Assembly (NCBI GenBank): GCA_032718475.1
Contig: JAUCBJ010007111.1
Span: 1 to 55,172 of the forward strand
Reading direction: 5' to 3'
DNA length: 55,172 nucleotides
Source: Nemertoderma westbladi
Taxonomy: Eukaryota; Xenacoelomorpha; Nemertodermatida; Nemertodermatidae
The position numbers were made by a program, and so were the translations under genes. Each line of letters starts with the position of its first letter. The first letter of the stretch is position 1. This document shows positions 33,150 to 44,178 of this stretch, piece after piece. The notes under the pieces are model-generated. The model was not told the DNA's origin, did no database searches, and saw only the letters and a program-made list of their open reading frames with translations.

Positions 33150-33940
33150 CCTCTCGCTACTCACTACTAACTCTACTAACTTCCTAACTAATCTCTACTA
33201 ACTCTTACTATATTTTATATCCTCCTACCACTAACTCTTACTACTAACGGCACTATATGTACCCTCTTACTAACTTCCCTACTAACTCTTACTACCGGTA
33301 CTATGTACCCTCTTACTAACTTCTCTACTAACTCTTACTAACCGGTACTACGTACCCTCTTACTAACTTCTAACTCCACTAACTCTTACTAACCGGTACT
33401 ACGTACCCTCTTACTAACTTCTAACTCCACTAACTCTTACTAACCGGTACTACGTACCCTCTTACTAACTTCCAACTAACTCTTACTAACCGGTACTATG
33501 TACCCTCTTACTAACTTCTAACTCCACTAACTCTTACTAACCGGTACTACGTACCCTCTTACTAACTTCCAACTAACTCCTACTAACCGGTACTATGTAC
33601 CCTCTTACTAACTTCTAACTCCACAAACTCTTACTAACCGGTACTATGTACCCTCTTACTACTAACTCTTACTATCTAACTAGCGGTACTATGTATCCTC
33701 TTACTACTAACTCTTACTATCTAACTAACGGTACTACGTACCCTCTTACTACTAACTCTTACTATCTAACTAACAGTACTACGTACCCTCTTACTACTAA
33801 CTCTTTACTATCTAACTAACGGTACTACGTACCCTCTTACTAATAACTCTTTACTATCTAACTAACGGTACTATGTACCCTCTTACTAACTTCTATCTGC
33901 CTACTTACTTACTACGTACCTACTACTACTATTACTCTCT
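33150..33940. repeat. Tandem array of a 46-51-bp unit (ACCGGTACTACGTACC)
   Basis: About 15 copies of CTCTTACTAACTTC, then ACTCTTACTAACCGG, then TACTACGTACC are present, with two unit variants alternating. The last third uses a shorter ACTATCTAACTAACGG form. It lies between the DUF5641 end of the BEL/Pao pol and the exonuclease/CCHC ORF. Confidence 0.9.
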
Positions 33941-34051
33941 CTTTCTCTTTCTTTATTTATTATTTTTTTATATTTATGTGTGGGAAGGGCGTCTCGCCCT
34001 CAATCCCACCCCCCTCAGTCCAAAACTTGGACGACTAAACTAAACTAAACT

Positions 34052-36004
34052 TTATGGTGCGCCCTCTAGAAGGCAGCACTTGCCTACAGCCCTCCTGTAG
34101 GTCTTCCTATCTTTCGCTCCTATCTTACCACCTATCCGCACTTCTACCGATCGGACTCTTCCATCCTCGTCGGAGTAAGTACCCACAACTCTCGCCAATC
34201 TCCATTGGTTGTTGATGATGGTATCGTCCGTGACGATCACCAGATCACCCTCCTTCAACTCCCTATTTGTATTTCTCCACTTGCTTCTCCTATGAAGCGT
34301 GGGTAGATATTCCTCGACCCACCTCCTCCAGTACTCCGCGCTTATCGCCTTAGCGACTTTCCAACTCTGTCGGGAGTGTATATCGTCTGGGTCCACACCC
34401 CGCATGTCGATGGTCGCTGGTCTCTCCATTAGAAAGTGACTGGGCATCAACACATCTAATGACTATGGGCCATCATTTTCTGGATATAGCGGTCTGCTAT
34501 TAATGATACCCTCACACTTTGCTAGTACCGTCCTTAGTACGTCCTCTGTTACCATGTGGATGTTCATCAACTTCGTCATTAGACGCTTTGAACTACCCAC
34601 GAGTCTCTCGACGCATCCTAGAGTATGCGGAGCATACGGCGTCCTCCTCTCCCACTTCACCTGTCGTCTTCTCATGGCTGCCCTGACTTCCTCCCCTTCC
34701 AGGATGTCCAAGGCCTCTGCCATCTCATTCTCCACCCCGACAAAGTTGGTTCCGTTGTCGGAGTATATTACTGCGATCATCCCACCTTTGCGGTCTCTGA
34801 ACCTTTCTAGGGCATTGATGAATGCCGATGCGGTTGCATCTTGGGCGAGTTCTATCCCTACCACCCGCGTGTTGTTACATATGAAGATAATGCCGTAGCG
34901 CTTCTCCGTGTGCCGCATCACCTTAATCTTTATTGGCCCGAACATATCCACACTGCAGTGCGTGAATGGCGGGTCGTGCTGTCTCGCCCTACTGGCTGGT
35001 AATGGCACCATCTCCTGTATGGCTCGCTCCTTCTTCGCTCGTCGGCAGGTCTGGCACTGCCCCACTACCGCCTTTACCTTCTTTCTTAACTGTTTGACCC
35101 AAAAGGTCCTTCGTATCTCCGTGAGGGTTCGTTTGGTGCCCCCGTGCAATATCGACTTATGGGAGTCCCAGATGATCTGGTGGACTATCGGCGATCCATT
35201 CGGAATGATGATGGGCTTTGGCGGAATGATGATACTGTTGTTGTTCAACACCCTAGAGTTCATTACTAAGATTCCATCATCGTTGAGTTGTGGCGACAGC
35301 GCGATCAGCTCACTGTCCCGTCGGAGATACTGTTGTTTACCGACGCGTTCCACCTCGTCGCCGTAATTCTTTCTCTGTTCATAGCGGATTACGGCCCTGG
35401 CCGCTCCCTCCAGATCGATATGTGGTTTATTTTTTATGTCTTTGCCGACTCCCTTGAGGAAATCCCCGAAGGCTCTCCAGTACGCCACTAACTTCTTGCT
35501 CTTGTACCAACTTGAGCTGTAGCTAAGGAGTTTGCACAGTTCTTCCGGTTTTGGTTGCACGTCCCTTATCTCCCTCACCATCTGGCTATATATCTCTTCA
35601 CCTTCTGAATCTCCTCCCTCTTCCTCTAATACTACTTCCTCTGAACCCAGGTCCACCTTTCTCATCGGCGGCCAGGCTGTCTTATCGTTCAGAAATTGTG
35701 GCCCGTGCTGCCACAATGCTTCCTTCTTTAAGAAAGTGTGGCGTGCTACGCCCCGTGATAACAAGTCCGCTGGGTTCTCGTCCGTTGGGCAGTAGTGCCA
35801 CCTTTCCAGTTCCGTCGTTGCTCTTATTTCGTCCACCCTATTTGCGACGAATATAGGGTATCTCGTCCTTTCATTGTGTAGCCAACCGAGCACTACCATG
35901 GAGTCCGTCCAGTAGTGTGTTTCCACTATGTTGGGTATATATACGTTCCCTTTCGCAAGGTGGATCTTCCAGTTGTGGATCTCGTAACAAGTCGCCATCT
36001 GCAA
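34052..36004 (-). pseudogene. BEL/Pao pol, 3' half: RNase H, integrase, DUF5641
   Basis: In order: RNase H remnant (HYWTDSMVVLGWL, CPTDENPADLLSRG), a linker, and the H2C2 zinc module of integrase (HQIIWDSHKSILHGG with QCQTCRRAK). The DDE core follows (CSVDMFGPI, YSDNGTNFVG, GCVERLVGSSK; all three acidic residues present). Last is the DUF5641 tail (MPSHFLMERP, LKEGDLVIVTDDTIINNQW, RVRSVEVRIGG, KTYRRAVGKCCLLE). A TAG at 34463-34465 interrupts the frame between GIINSRPLYP and the DUF5641 part. The 5' half is at 40117-41361, separated by an L2-like insertion. The order is diagnostic of BEL/Pao. Integration function would be lost through the stop and insertion. Confidence 0.93.
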
Positions 36005-36008
36005 TCCG

Positions 36009-36084
36009 ACAGTTACAGGACGCCAGCAGTCTAACTAACGACGATCTACTCGAGGACAGCCAATCTGATGTTGAAGTCGTTTAA
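36009..36084 (+). pseudogene. Tail of L2-like ORF1
   Basis: Two dozen codons ending LLEDSQSDVEVV before TAA at 36082-36084. The acidic tail corresponds to the DDDDSHSV end of ORF1 in copy 1. The ORF1-ORF2 spacer is therefore 288 bp here, including a 23-base C run (36344-36366). Confidence 0.65.
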
Positions 36085-36372
36085 CCACATTCTAAATAAC
36101 ACCTTGTTTGTATTTTGAGACTTTCATTCGATTTATATACCGCCCAATGCCGATAATTTGACTAATATACTGTGCTGAAATACGATTCGTCATCCTTTTG
36201 TATTCAGCCACCGATCCTGGTACGGATTCTAACTTTTATTTCTATAATATGGTCGGTGAAGGGTTGTTACCTTTATGGCTACTGTAGTCTGCCTGTAGAT
36301 ACTAAGGTCTTATATTGTACTGTTCTTTATCACCCTGCCCCAACCCCCCCCCCCCCCCCCCCCCCCACCCTA

Positions 36373-39300
36373 ATGCCCCATACTCATAACGCATGCACCT
36401 TTTGCTTTTCTAGTTTCAACCTGATCGATAATACTTTTACTTGCAACCTTTGTTCTAATAAATACCACCTACCTTGCGGTTCGTATCTACGCCCTAATGA
36501 ACTTGTCGTTGCTGAGCGAACTAGAGCTGATATTTACTGCGTTTATTGTTACTCCGAAATTTTTCCTTTTTATTCAGTTTGTACAAATGACGCCGATATT
36601 TTCCCAACCAAAATTATTTTACCTGACACTAATATCTTAAATCAAACCTTTTCCCACCTTGACCCCGAAAGTAATTTAACGAACCTTAACATAGATGGCG
36701 CCACTTATACTGAAAAAACTTTTAATATTGACTATGCAAATTCTGACGATACTCCTTCCCTTTCAGTGTTCCACCTAAATTGCCGTAGCCTGCCAGCAAA
36801 CTTAAATTCCATTACTGATTTTTTACTTACATTGGATCTAAAATTTGACATTCTAAACTTTTCAGAAACATTTTTAACTGACAACTCCCCCAGAACCAAT
36901 ATACATATTAACGGGTACAAAGGTCCTTTTTTAGACAATCGTAAATTTGGTAAATTAGATCGAGGGGGGGCTGCCATTTACGTAAAAGAATCCTTAGAGG
37001 TAATATCCAGGGACGATTTGAAAATCAGTGACCTTGAAAGCTCATGGATTGAAATAAAACGACAAAAATCTAAACCCCTAATAGTTGGAACTCTATACCG
37101 TACGCAAGCTATACAACGTGAACACTTTCTCTCTCTTCTAGATTCTTCCCTATCTAACTTAGCTAACTCTACCTGTGACGTCATCATTACTGGAGATACT
37201 AACATTAATACACTTCCAAAATCTAAAGATAATCCAATGGAATATGTAAACCTTCTAAACTCATACGGCTTCATTCAACTAATTAATCACCCTACACGCG
37301 TTACTCCATGGACTAAATCATGTATAGATCACGTAATCACTAATATTACTTCTTCAGCAACTAAATCTGGTACTTTTCGCGTTAAAATTGGATCCTCTGA
37401 TCATCAACCAATATTCACTCTACTTCAAAATTATTCATGTTACTTTAGCAAACCCAAATTTCACTCAGTTTTCGACTATTCTAATTTCAATTCACAAAAT
37501 TTTATGAAAGACATTAATTCACCCGCTTCATGGACATATACTCATAAAGATATTAAGGATAAAGATAAATTTGATGTATTCTATAAAGACATGGAAAATA
37601 TTTTTAATAAACACGTACCAAAAATACTAGTTCAACCGCGCAAAATACCAAACAAACCCTGGATGACCACTGCTTTAATTAATTGTACAATAAAAAAAAA
37701 TAAGCTATATCGTCAATACCTAAAACAACCCACTGAATCTAACCTGATAAAATTCAAGATGTACAGAAATAAATTAACTTCAACCCTGAGAACTGCAGAA
37801 AAGCTATACTATACAGACCAATTTGAAAAAAATTCGAAAAACATTCGAAAAACTTGGCTGATAATAAATTCCGCACTTAACAAATCGAAAAAACTAAGCA
37901 TCCCTAACCAAATTACCACTCGTACCGATAATATAATTGAAACTACTAGAGACCCCGCTAAAATAGCTAATATTCTTAATACTCACTTCGCTACCGTAGG
38001 TTCTAAACTAAATAGAAACATCCCAACATCTAATCGATCCCCACTCCGTTTCATTTCTAACTCCAACCGACGTCCTAACTCGTTCTCGCTTATTGAAACT
38101 ACTCCTGTAGAAGTCGAATATTTATTGCTCCATCTAAATCCCAAATCTGCAACAAACGATTCATTCCCCACTAAGTTACTTCAACTCGCGGCTAAACCTA
38201 TATCTATATATCTCAGCAAACTAATTAATCTATCTATCAGGTTAGGACACTTCCCGAGTTCCCTCAAAATTGCTAAAGTTATCCCTTCGTACAAAACGGA
38301 TGACCCTACTGATCCTAATAATTATCGACCGATCTCGCTTCTTCCAATACTAAGTAAAATATTCGAACAGATCATTAACTCACAACTACTATCTTACCTA
38401 AGTAAATTCAAATTACTAACAAACTCCCAGTACGGTTTTCGGCCCAAAATTTCGACCTCACACGCTTTACTTTCGGTTATTGAAAAAATTCACCAAGCAC
38501 TTGATAATAAAAAAACCACATATGCTATATATATAGATCTAAAGAAGGCTTTTGACACTATCAATACAAAAATACTCTTAGATAAGCTAAACTGCTATGG
38601 CGTTCGCGGTATCCCTCATCAACTAATCTCTAGCTTCCTATCCTCTAGATTTCAGTACGTGTCTATAGACTCCTGCTCATCTACTCTCTTACCATTACTA
38701 TGTGGCCTCCCTCAGGGAGGGGTTCTCTCCCCCCTTCTATTTCTAATCTACATTAATGACTTACCCAATGTAACTACTTTATTAGCTACGTTATTTGCAG
38801 ACGACACTACTCTATTTCAATCAGGCACCAATCTAACCGATCTAACTAATGACATTAACCTGGAATTGAATAAAATCGCTGGTTGGCTAATTGATAATCG
38901 TCTTTCCCTAAATCTAAAAAAAACTGAAGCTACTCTATTCTCCAATACACTCCAACAAACTTGTAATCTACCTGCACTCCAAATAAATAATAATAAAATT
39001 CAAATTACAAATAGCACTAAATTTTTGGGTGTGTATGTAGATAACAATTTAAATTGGAAACCCCATATAGATTTCGTTAAAAGTAAAATATCAAAATCTG
39101 CAGGCATTTTCTACAAGCTTCGACATATATTTCCACTACAAATACTAAGACAACTTTATTTTACACTAATTCATCCCTACCTCAACTATGGAATCTTGCT
39201 ATGGGGTAATACCCATTCTAGTACGCTAAAATCGCTTCGAATCAAAATCAACAAATTAGTCAGATGTATTACTTTCAACCACTACCAGGCCTCTTCTCAT

Positions 39301-39642
39301 CCAATATATAAATCTCTATCTATACTTCCGCTGAATTTACTATATAAACATCAAGTAGGATCTCTTATGTACGATGTAAACTCTACTCCTAATAACTTAC
39401 CAACTTCAATTCAAGATCTATTCAGGAAAACCTCTACAGTACATAACTACCCTACTCGTTCTGCTACTCGTGGCGACTTCTATATTCAAACAGCACGTTT
39501 AACTTCGACACAACGATCCATCAGCTTTCAAGGTCCCCTGATTTGGAATGAAATACCAGCTACAATTAAAAATAGTAAGTCCAAAACCAGCTTCACAAAC
39601 TCTTTCAAAAAAATTTTACTCTCAAGTTTACCAGTAACATAA
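36373..39642 (+). CDS. L2-like ORF2 protein: PHD finger, endonuclease, reverse transcriptase (intact)
   Basis: The 1089-codon frame is uninterrupted. An in-frame upstream extension to 36172 exists, but it would translate the poly-C run; I chose the ATG at 36373 because the zinc finger starts right after it, as in copy 1. Residues 8-59 form a Cys4-His-Cys3 PHD-type finger (C8, C11, C24, C27, H32, C35, C56, C59). The endonuclease follows from about 130 (SVFHLNCRSL, NFSETFLT, GDTNIN, SSDHQP). The RT has NYRPISLLP, IYIDLKKAFDT, GLPQGGVLSPLLF and FADDT (about 807-811), and the C-terminal block ends FQGPLIWNEIP. The product would nick target DNA and reverse-transcribe element RNA. Only ORF1 is missing, so it could still supply protein in trans. 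Confidence 0.93.
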   Translation: MPHTHNACTFCFSSFNLIDNTFTCNLCSNKYHLPCGSYLRPNELVVAERTRADIYCVYCYSEIFPFYSVCTNDADIFPTKIILPDTNILNQTFSHLDPESNLTNLNIDGATYTEKTFNIDYANSDDTPSLSVFHLNCRSLPANLNSITDFLLTLDLKFDILNFSETFLTDNSPRTNIHINGYKGPFLDNRKFGKLDRGGAAIYVKESLEVISRDDLKISDLESSWIEIKRQKSKPLIVGTLYRTQAIQREHFLSLLDSSLSNLANSTCDVIITGDTNINTLPKSKDNPMEYVNLLNSYGFIQLINHPTRVTPWTKSCIDHVITNITSSATKSGTFRVKIGSSDHQPIFTLLQNYSCYFSKPKFHSVFDYSNFNSQNFMKDINSPASWTYTHKDIKDKDKFDVFYKDMENIFNKHVPKILVQPRKIPNKPWMTTALINCTIKKNKLYRQYLKQPTESNLIKFKMYRNKLTSTLRTAEKLYYTDQFEKNSKNIRKTWLIINSALNKSKKLSIPNQITTRTDNIIETTRDPAKIANILNTHFATVGSKLNRNIPTSNRSPLRFISNSNRRPNSFSLIETTPVEVEYLLLHLNPKSATNDSFPTKLLQLAAKPISIYLSKLINLSIRLGHFPSSLKIAKVIPSYKTDDPTDPNNYRPISLLPILSKIFEQIINSQLLSYLSKFKLLTNSQYGFRPKISTSHALLSVIEKIHQALDNKKTTYAIYIDLKKAFDTINTKILLDKLNCYGVRGIPHQLISSFLSSRFQYVSIDSCSSTLLPLLCGLPQGGVLSPLLFLIYINDLPNVTTLLATLFADDTTLFQSGTNLTDLTNDINLELNKIAGWLIDNRLSLNLKKTEATLFSNTLQQTCNLPALQINNNKIQITNSTKFLGVYVDNNLNWKPHIDFVKSKISKSAGIFYKLRHIFPLQILRQLYFTLIHPYLNYGILLWGNTHSSTLKSLRIKINKLVRCITFNHYQASSHPIYKSLSILPLNLLYKHQVGSLMYDVNSTPNNLPTSIQDLFRKTSTVHNYPTRSATRGDFYIQTARLTSTQRSISFQGPLIWNEIPATIKNSKSKTSFTNSFKKILLSSLPVT

Positions 39643-40116
39643 ACTTTTGAAAATAAATTCTTAAAAGTAAATAAAAAAAACGCAGCTTCATTTCTTTCTT
39701 CCTTTTTCTCTTTATTCTTATAGTTTGTTTTGCTCATTTTTTCGCTCAGTATATAGATGTTGAACTGTGGCTTAGGAGTTAATCTGATAGGTGTAGTTAA
39801 CCAACAAAAATTAAAGAAAAAATTAGTATTATCTTTCTTATGCTAAAAACGACCCCAAATCCCCCCTCCCCCCACCCACCCCCCCCCCCCACCCCCCCCC
39901 CATCACCAACACCAACCCCCCCCCCACCACCCCTCCCCCCCCCCCCAACATGACTTCCAGCTGCTGCAGTCGGTCTGTACTAGCACCGTAGCTATTGCCT
40001 GGCTGCAGCAGTAAATAATAACTATTACTTTTGTGTAATATGTCATTTTTGTAGTGCCTGGAATTTTAATTTTAATTTGGAAGTTATGAATAAATGTTAA
40101 ATGTTAAATGTTAAAT

Positions 40117-41361
40117 GAATAGCATCCATCAAGTAGGCTGTGGCCCTTACTCCTAACCTCGCAGCTGTCAACTCGAGTTTCGGGACCGATGTTGAATCCG
40201 GGGGTGTCGACTTCGCTTTGCTGAATGCAAGTCTGGGCTTGTGAGCACCCTCCCGTTGTACTAAGTAGAGTGCCGCTCCGTATGCCTCCAATGACGCATC
40301 GGAGAACATGTGTAAATCCAGATTCGTCATGTCCCCATCCGGGAAATACACGTGTGGCATGCTGTATGTCCCCATTTGTTCTAAACTCTCTGTCCACTTG
40401 CTCCATTGCTTGCTGATCTCTTCCGGGACCTCTGTGTCCCACTCGTCCTTTAGCTTGTATACCTTCTTAAGTATTTGCTTCCCCATGACTAGTAATGGGG
40501 ATGCTAGGCCTAAGGGATCATATATCCTCGCTATGTATGACACATAGCCCCGCTTTGTGTGGATGTCTGCCCCCTCCTGGCTTAACTGGTACTTCAACTC
40601 GTCTGTCTCTCGGTTCCACACGATCCCTAGTGCCTTCTGTTGGGACTCTATCCTCTTGTTCGCCATGTCCTGTCCCTTGGCTGTCGTGGAATTATCTATG
40701 GTCGATTCTGGCCTCCTGTCCTCTATGGCTTTGATAAATTCTTCCGAACTGGATTGGAACTTGGTCAGGTTAAAGCCGGATCCTTTAAGGATGTCGCGAA
40801 CCTCGCACCCTGTATCCAGTAGTTCCTTAACCGTGTTTCCAGACTCCATTCCGTCGTCTACATAGAAGCCGCGTCGAATCATATCGATGGCTTTGGCGCT
40901 GTATCTCTCCTCTTTCCCTTCTACTGTGTCTCTTACTGCCATAGTCGTCGTAAATGAAGACGACTTGGCTCCCATATTCTGCACCACCATCTTGTACATC
41001 GGTATTGTCGACGGTTCCTCGTCGCCGTTGTACCATAAGAAGCGCTGACTGTCGCTATCCTCTTCCGTTACACGGACTTGGTTGAACATGCCTTCGATGT
41101 CGCAGGTGAAGGCGTGTTTCCCGTTCCTGAATCTGAGTAGGACCTCGATCCCTGAGTTATAAATATTGGGACCCTCCAGCAGATAATCGTTTAGGCATTT
41201 GCTGTTGGTCTTAGCCGATGCGTCAACTACCGATCCACAGTTTACCTTTCTTCGGATCTAGAGCCACGTGGAGTGGCAGGTAGTAGGTCCTGTCCGTGCT
41301 CGGTTTGTCGACCGGTAACTCTACGGCCCATCCTTTCTCGACATACTTCCTAATCGTCTTA
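40117..41361 (-). pseudogene. BEL/Pao pol, 5' half: reverse transcriptase and start of RNase H
   Basis: Readable blocks in order are KTIRKYVEKGWAVELPV, YYLPLHVALDPKK, NDYLLEGPNIYNSG, VLLRFRNGKHAFTCDIEGMF (core RT), GFYVDDGMESG (YVDD active site), YDPLGLASPLL, and LDLHMFSDASLEAYGAAL (first RNase H Asp). A frameshift near 41240 lies between the DPKK and VVDASAKTN blocks. The N-terminal end is cut at 41361 by the family 2 LTR. The other end is cut by the L2-like insertion after ARLGVRATAYLMDA. The protease and gag belonging to this pol are not visible immediately upstream. Confidence 0.92.
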
Positions 41362-42546
41362 TGTTCGCGCTTTTAGACCTTTAGCAGTTTAACCTGCCAA
41401 TTTTAATTGTCTTTTTGTATATCAATTATTTAATGTACTGAAGTTACATCAGCCGAAGCCAGCCTGTGCGCGACCATTCACCCACAGTTAAGGGAGACAG
41501 GATTCGGATGCTTTGATATTGATTGCAGTGTAGACCTACTGTATTATTCGATTGATCGTTAATATATAATCTCTGACAATATATTTACTTTCGGGGAAAT
41601 ATTAACAGTTCCTTTAGGATGTGGCGCTTTAAGTATAAAACAGAGTTATGACTTATACTAATCACAACTGGATGGCTACTGAGTTTCGTAAAAAGCGCAT
41701 TCTTTAGGAGATGCTTTATTAACCTTCACACTACTTCACACGACTTCACACTACTGCGCACTGATCTGCCGACCGTCACTGAATTTGATCATATATAAGG
41801 AGGATCGCACCTGACACATGTAGGGATTATGAAATAGCATTCAATTCACACAAAAACCACTATAATGTAAGTCGCAGTTGCTACCGGTAAACCTGATCCT
41901 CTAACCTTTAGTAATCAAAGAGATTGGGGGTTTTATGATTATTCATCGGTATTCTCCAAATATATCAGCAATATATACCAACATAACACCAATTAATAAC
42001 AGAATCAAATAATGTGGTGAACAGTCAGTATGTGTTACTTATGCAGTGTTCCATGTGCAGCAATGCATGAATTGCGGTGTGATGCGGTAGTTGAATCGCG
42101 TTGCGTAGTGCCGCATTAATAGTTTTACGTTCTTGTAATCAAAGCCATCTGATGTTTCTGATGTTTAGGTCAAAGTCTGAAACTTCCAACACAGAAGTAC
42201 AGAAGAATTTCCAAGCAGTTGTTCTCGCTCAGAAAGGTAAACAAAGACCGTAATGCATTGCGCGGTCTTCCGTAGGCTTCTGTACAAGATAAAATGAAAA
42301 TCGCTCTGATTGGCTGAGCTGAGCGAGCTGAACAAAGAGAGGATGTTCCACGTCGACAGGAAATCAGCTGACAGATTTCGTCATCTGAACTACCATCCTT
42401 TAGAGTATTGGCATATTGCGGGATAAAATGGCTTTTTATGTCCGCTAAAGTACACATACAGAAAAAATGGCTTTTTATGTCCGCTAAAACACCTACACAG
42501 TACTTTGCGGGGAAAATGACTGGTTATATCCGCAAAAGCCTTTACA
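41362..42546 (-). mobile_element. Family 2 LTR, copy b (3' LTR)
   Basis: TGTTCGCGCTTTTAGACC to GCCTTTACA, 1185 bp, bounded by TG...CA. It is preceded on the minus strand by GGGAGCGG, a plausible polypurine tract, and by the end of the family 2 ORF. It interrupts the BEL/Pao RT at 41361; the flanking bases are TCTTA. No matching 5' LTR was found to its right. Confidence 0.85.
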
Positions 42547-44178
42547 CCGCTCCCAGAAAATGGGATTTAATTTTATAAAATATAAAAAATCACAGTTTCG
42601 AAAATATAAAAATACTCTAAACAGTTAGTCTTTCTTACGCGAACGGCATTTACGCAGTTTTTTGAGGCTAGCAAGAGTCCTTTTCTCTTTGGGGCGAGCC
42701 ACTTTACTAGGACGGCTATAAATCCTGGGTGAAGGGTGCAATACAATTGCATCGGAAGGTTTAGGGTTACGGTCGGTGTATCCGCCGGTCGAGGTACCCG
42801 GTTGATCGGTATCAACCTCAGTGGAACGAGGTCGAACAACCTTGAGAGCGCGTTTTAAGACAGCAGCTCTTACTGGTCCCTGACAGGTCGTTTGCACGAG
42901 AGCGGTAAGTGGACCGTGTGTAGTGAGAAATTTCCTCGGTTTGATGGTTCTTTCCGACTCGCGTTCTCGGGCTCTGTTGAAATCGATATGCTTCTCCTCG
43001 AGCTGATTTTCCTCTGCTTATCGTTGGAAGCATTCGTCCAAAACTCTTGCAGAGAGTAGGGTCGTCCAAGTTCGATATCTTCTTAGAGATTCTGGATTTC
43101 CCGATCGAACTGAGATAAAGCTAATTCGTTTACCGCTTGGACTTGCTTCTGCAATTTGTGTTTCTCTAAACAATCGTAGGTTCCTTTTCCGATCTTTTGT
43201 CGAATAGTGTCTAACGCATTGCGTACAACTCTCTCCTCCACCTCGGTGACAGGTTGTATCGGGGTTAAACCGGGACGATTATACGGGTTGAACGGCGATA
43301 TTAGGTGTCCGTGTCCCATTCCGGCGAGGTAGGATGGGCGAATATCTAGGGAGCCCACAACCGGAGTGCCACCGACTAATTGTTCGGGTAACACTAGATC
43401 TTTGAACAATGAGTACAGCTTAGGAGGATCCGTCATACTATTAGGATCAAGAGTCTGAGGTTTCACCAGGGAATGAGGAGATCTGACCGAGTATTCCGGA
43501 ACTCCGATCATCGGTTTATTTAAGGATCGTTTGAGTCGAGCGAGCGTAGGTGATACGTCGAACAAGTTTCGCTCGAAACTCCCGTAAATATAGCGAGTAA
43601 AACTGTGTTTAGCGCAACGTCTCCGCGGATGTTTATGTCTTTCCGTGTGTTGGTTGGGTCTAGGGCATTCATTGTAATAATACCAAAGATGCATGTCTTG
43701 TAGGGGAAACGCTGGTGATCTTTCTCCAGTTTTACAATGTTTCTCTCAAGAATTCCAAATATACGTTGAAGTCACTGCGTTTATCCGATTCTTTAACGTC
43801 TTCTCTTTCGAGTTGGTTTCGAATATAATTTTTTTGTTTGATCCTCAGTTTATCGTTCCGACTCCGCTGGGTATGATATTTAAATAGGATCATTTCCCTT
43901 TCGGTGTCTACATCGTCCATATCGTGTAAATCGATAGGATGGCCAGTAGTAAAGAAGTCTATATACGTACCATTATGATGCGTATAGCGAGCGGTGAATT
44001 TTCTATAGTCCAATTCACGCGTGAGCTGTTCCTTTGACATTGGCGGTTTGATATAACGGCCATCGTCCTCCGTAGTGGGTGGACTAGCGTCGCCGCGTAT
44101 TAAACTATCAACAAACGCTTGCAATGGTAGGGTATATCGCTCCCTGATACCAAGATCATCTTCTACCAACTCAGTCAT
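42547..44178 (-). pseudogene. Family 2 internal region: gag-like N-terminal ORF fused by deletion to the C-terminal tail
   Basis: On the minus strand an ATG frame at 44178 (MTELVEDDLGIRERY) runs to 43732, shifts frame, and continues 43694-43083 (ARLKRSLNKPMIGVPEYS, AGMGHGHLISPFNPYNRPG). After a stop, a third frame gives the basic tail SERTIKPRKFLTTHGP ... LKKLRKCRSRKKD ending at 42625. This tail matches the end of the ORF at 53945-55172, but the zinc knuckles present there are missing, so an internal deletion has joined the two ends. The N-terminal part is unrecognised; a capsid-like role is only a guess from position. The region is decayed by at least two frameshifts. Confidence 0.65.

Larger units (their letters stand above)
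36005..40117 (+). mobile_element. L2-like retrotransposon, copy 2 (intact ORF2, 5'-truncated in ORF1)
   Basis: It starts inside the last codons of ORF1 and ends in a (TTAAATG)n tail at about 40086-40117. It splits the BEL/Pao pol between the RT and RNase H parts and is oriented opposite to it. Ends are accurate to about 10 bp; I did not find a clear target duplication. The C-rich 3' UTR tract (39857-39946) has a counterpart in copy 1. Confidence 0.9.

Noticed and set aside
33150-33940. Tandem array considered as a CRISPR-like or centromeric repeat
   Set aside because: Units are contiguous with no unique spacers, the array is short (about 15 units), and the DNA is eukaryotic.
36172-36372. 67-codon N-terminal extension of the intact L2-like ORF2
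   Set aside because: It translates the 23-base C run and has no counterpart in copy 1; the zinc finger follows directly after the ATG at 36373.
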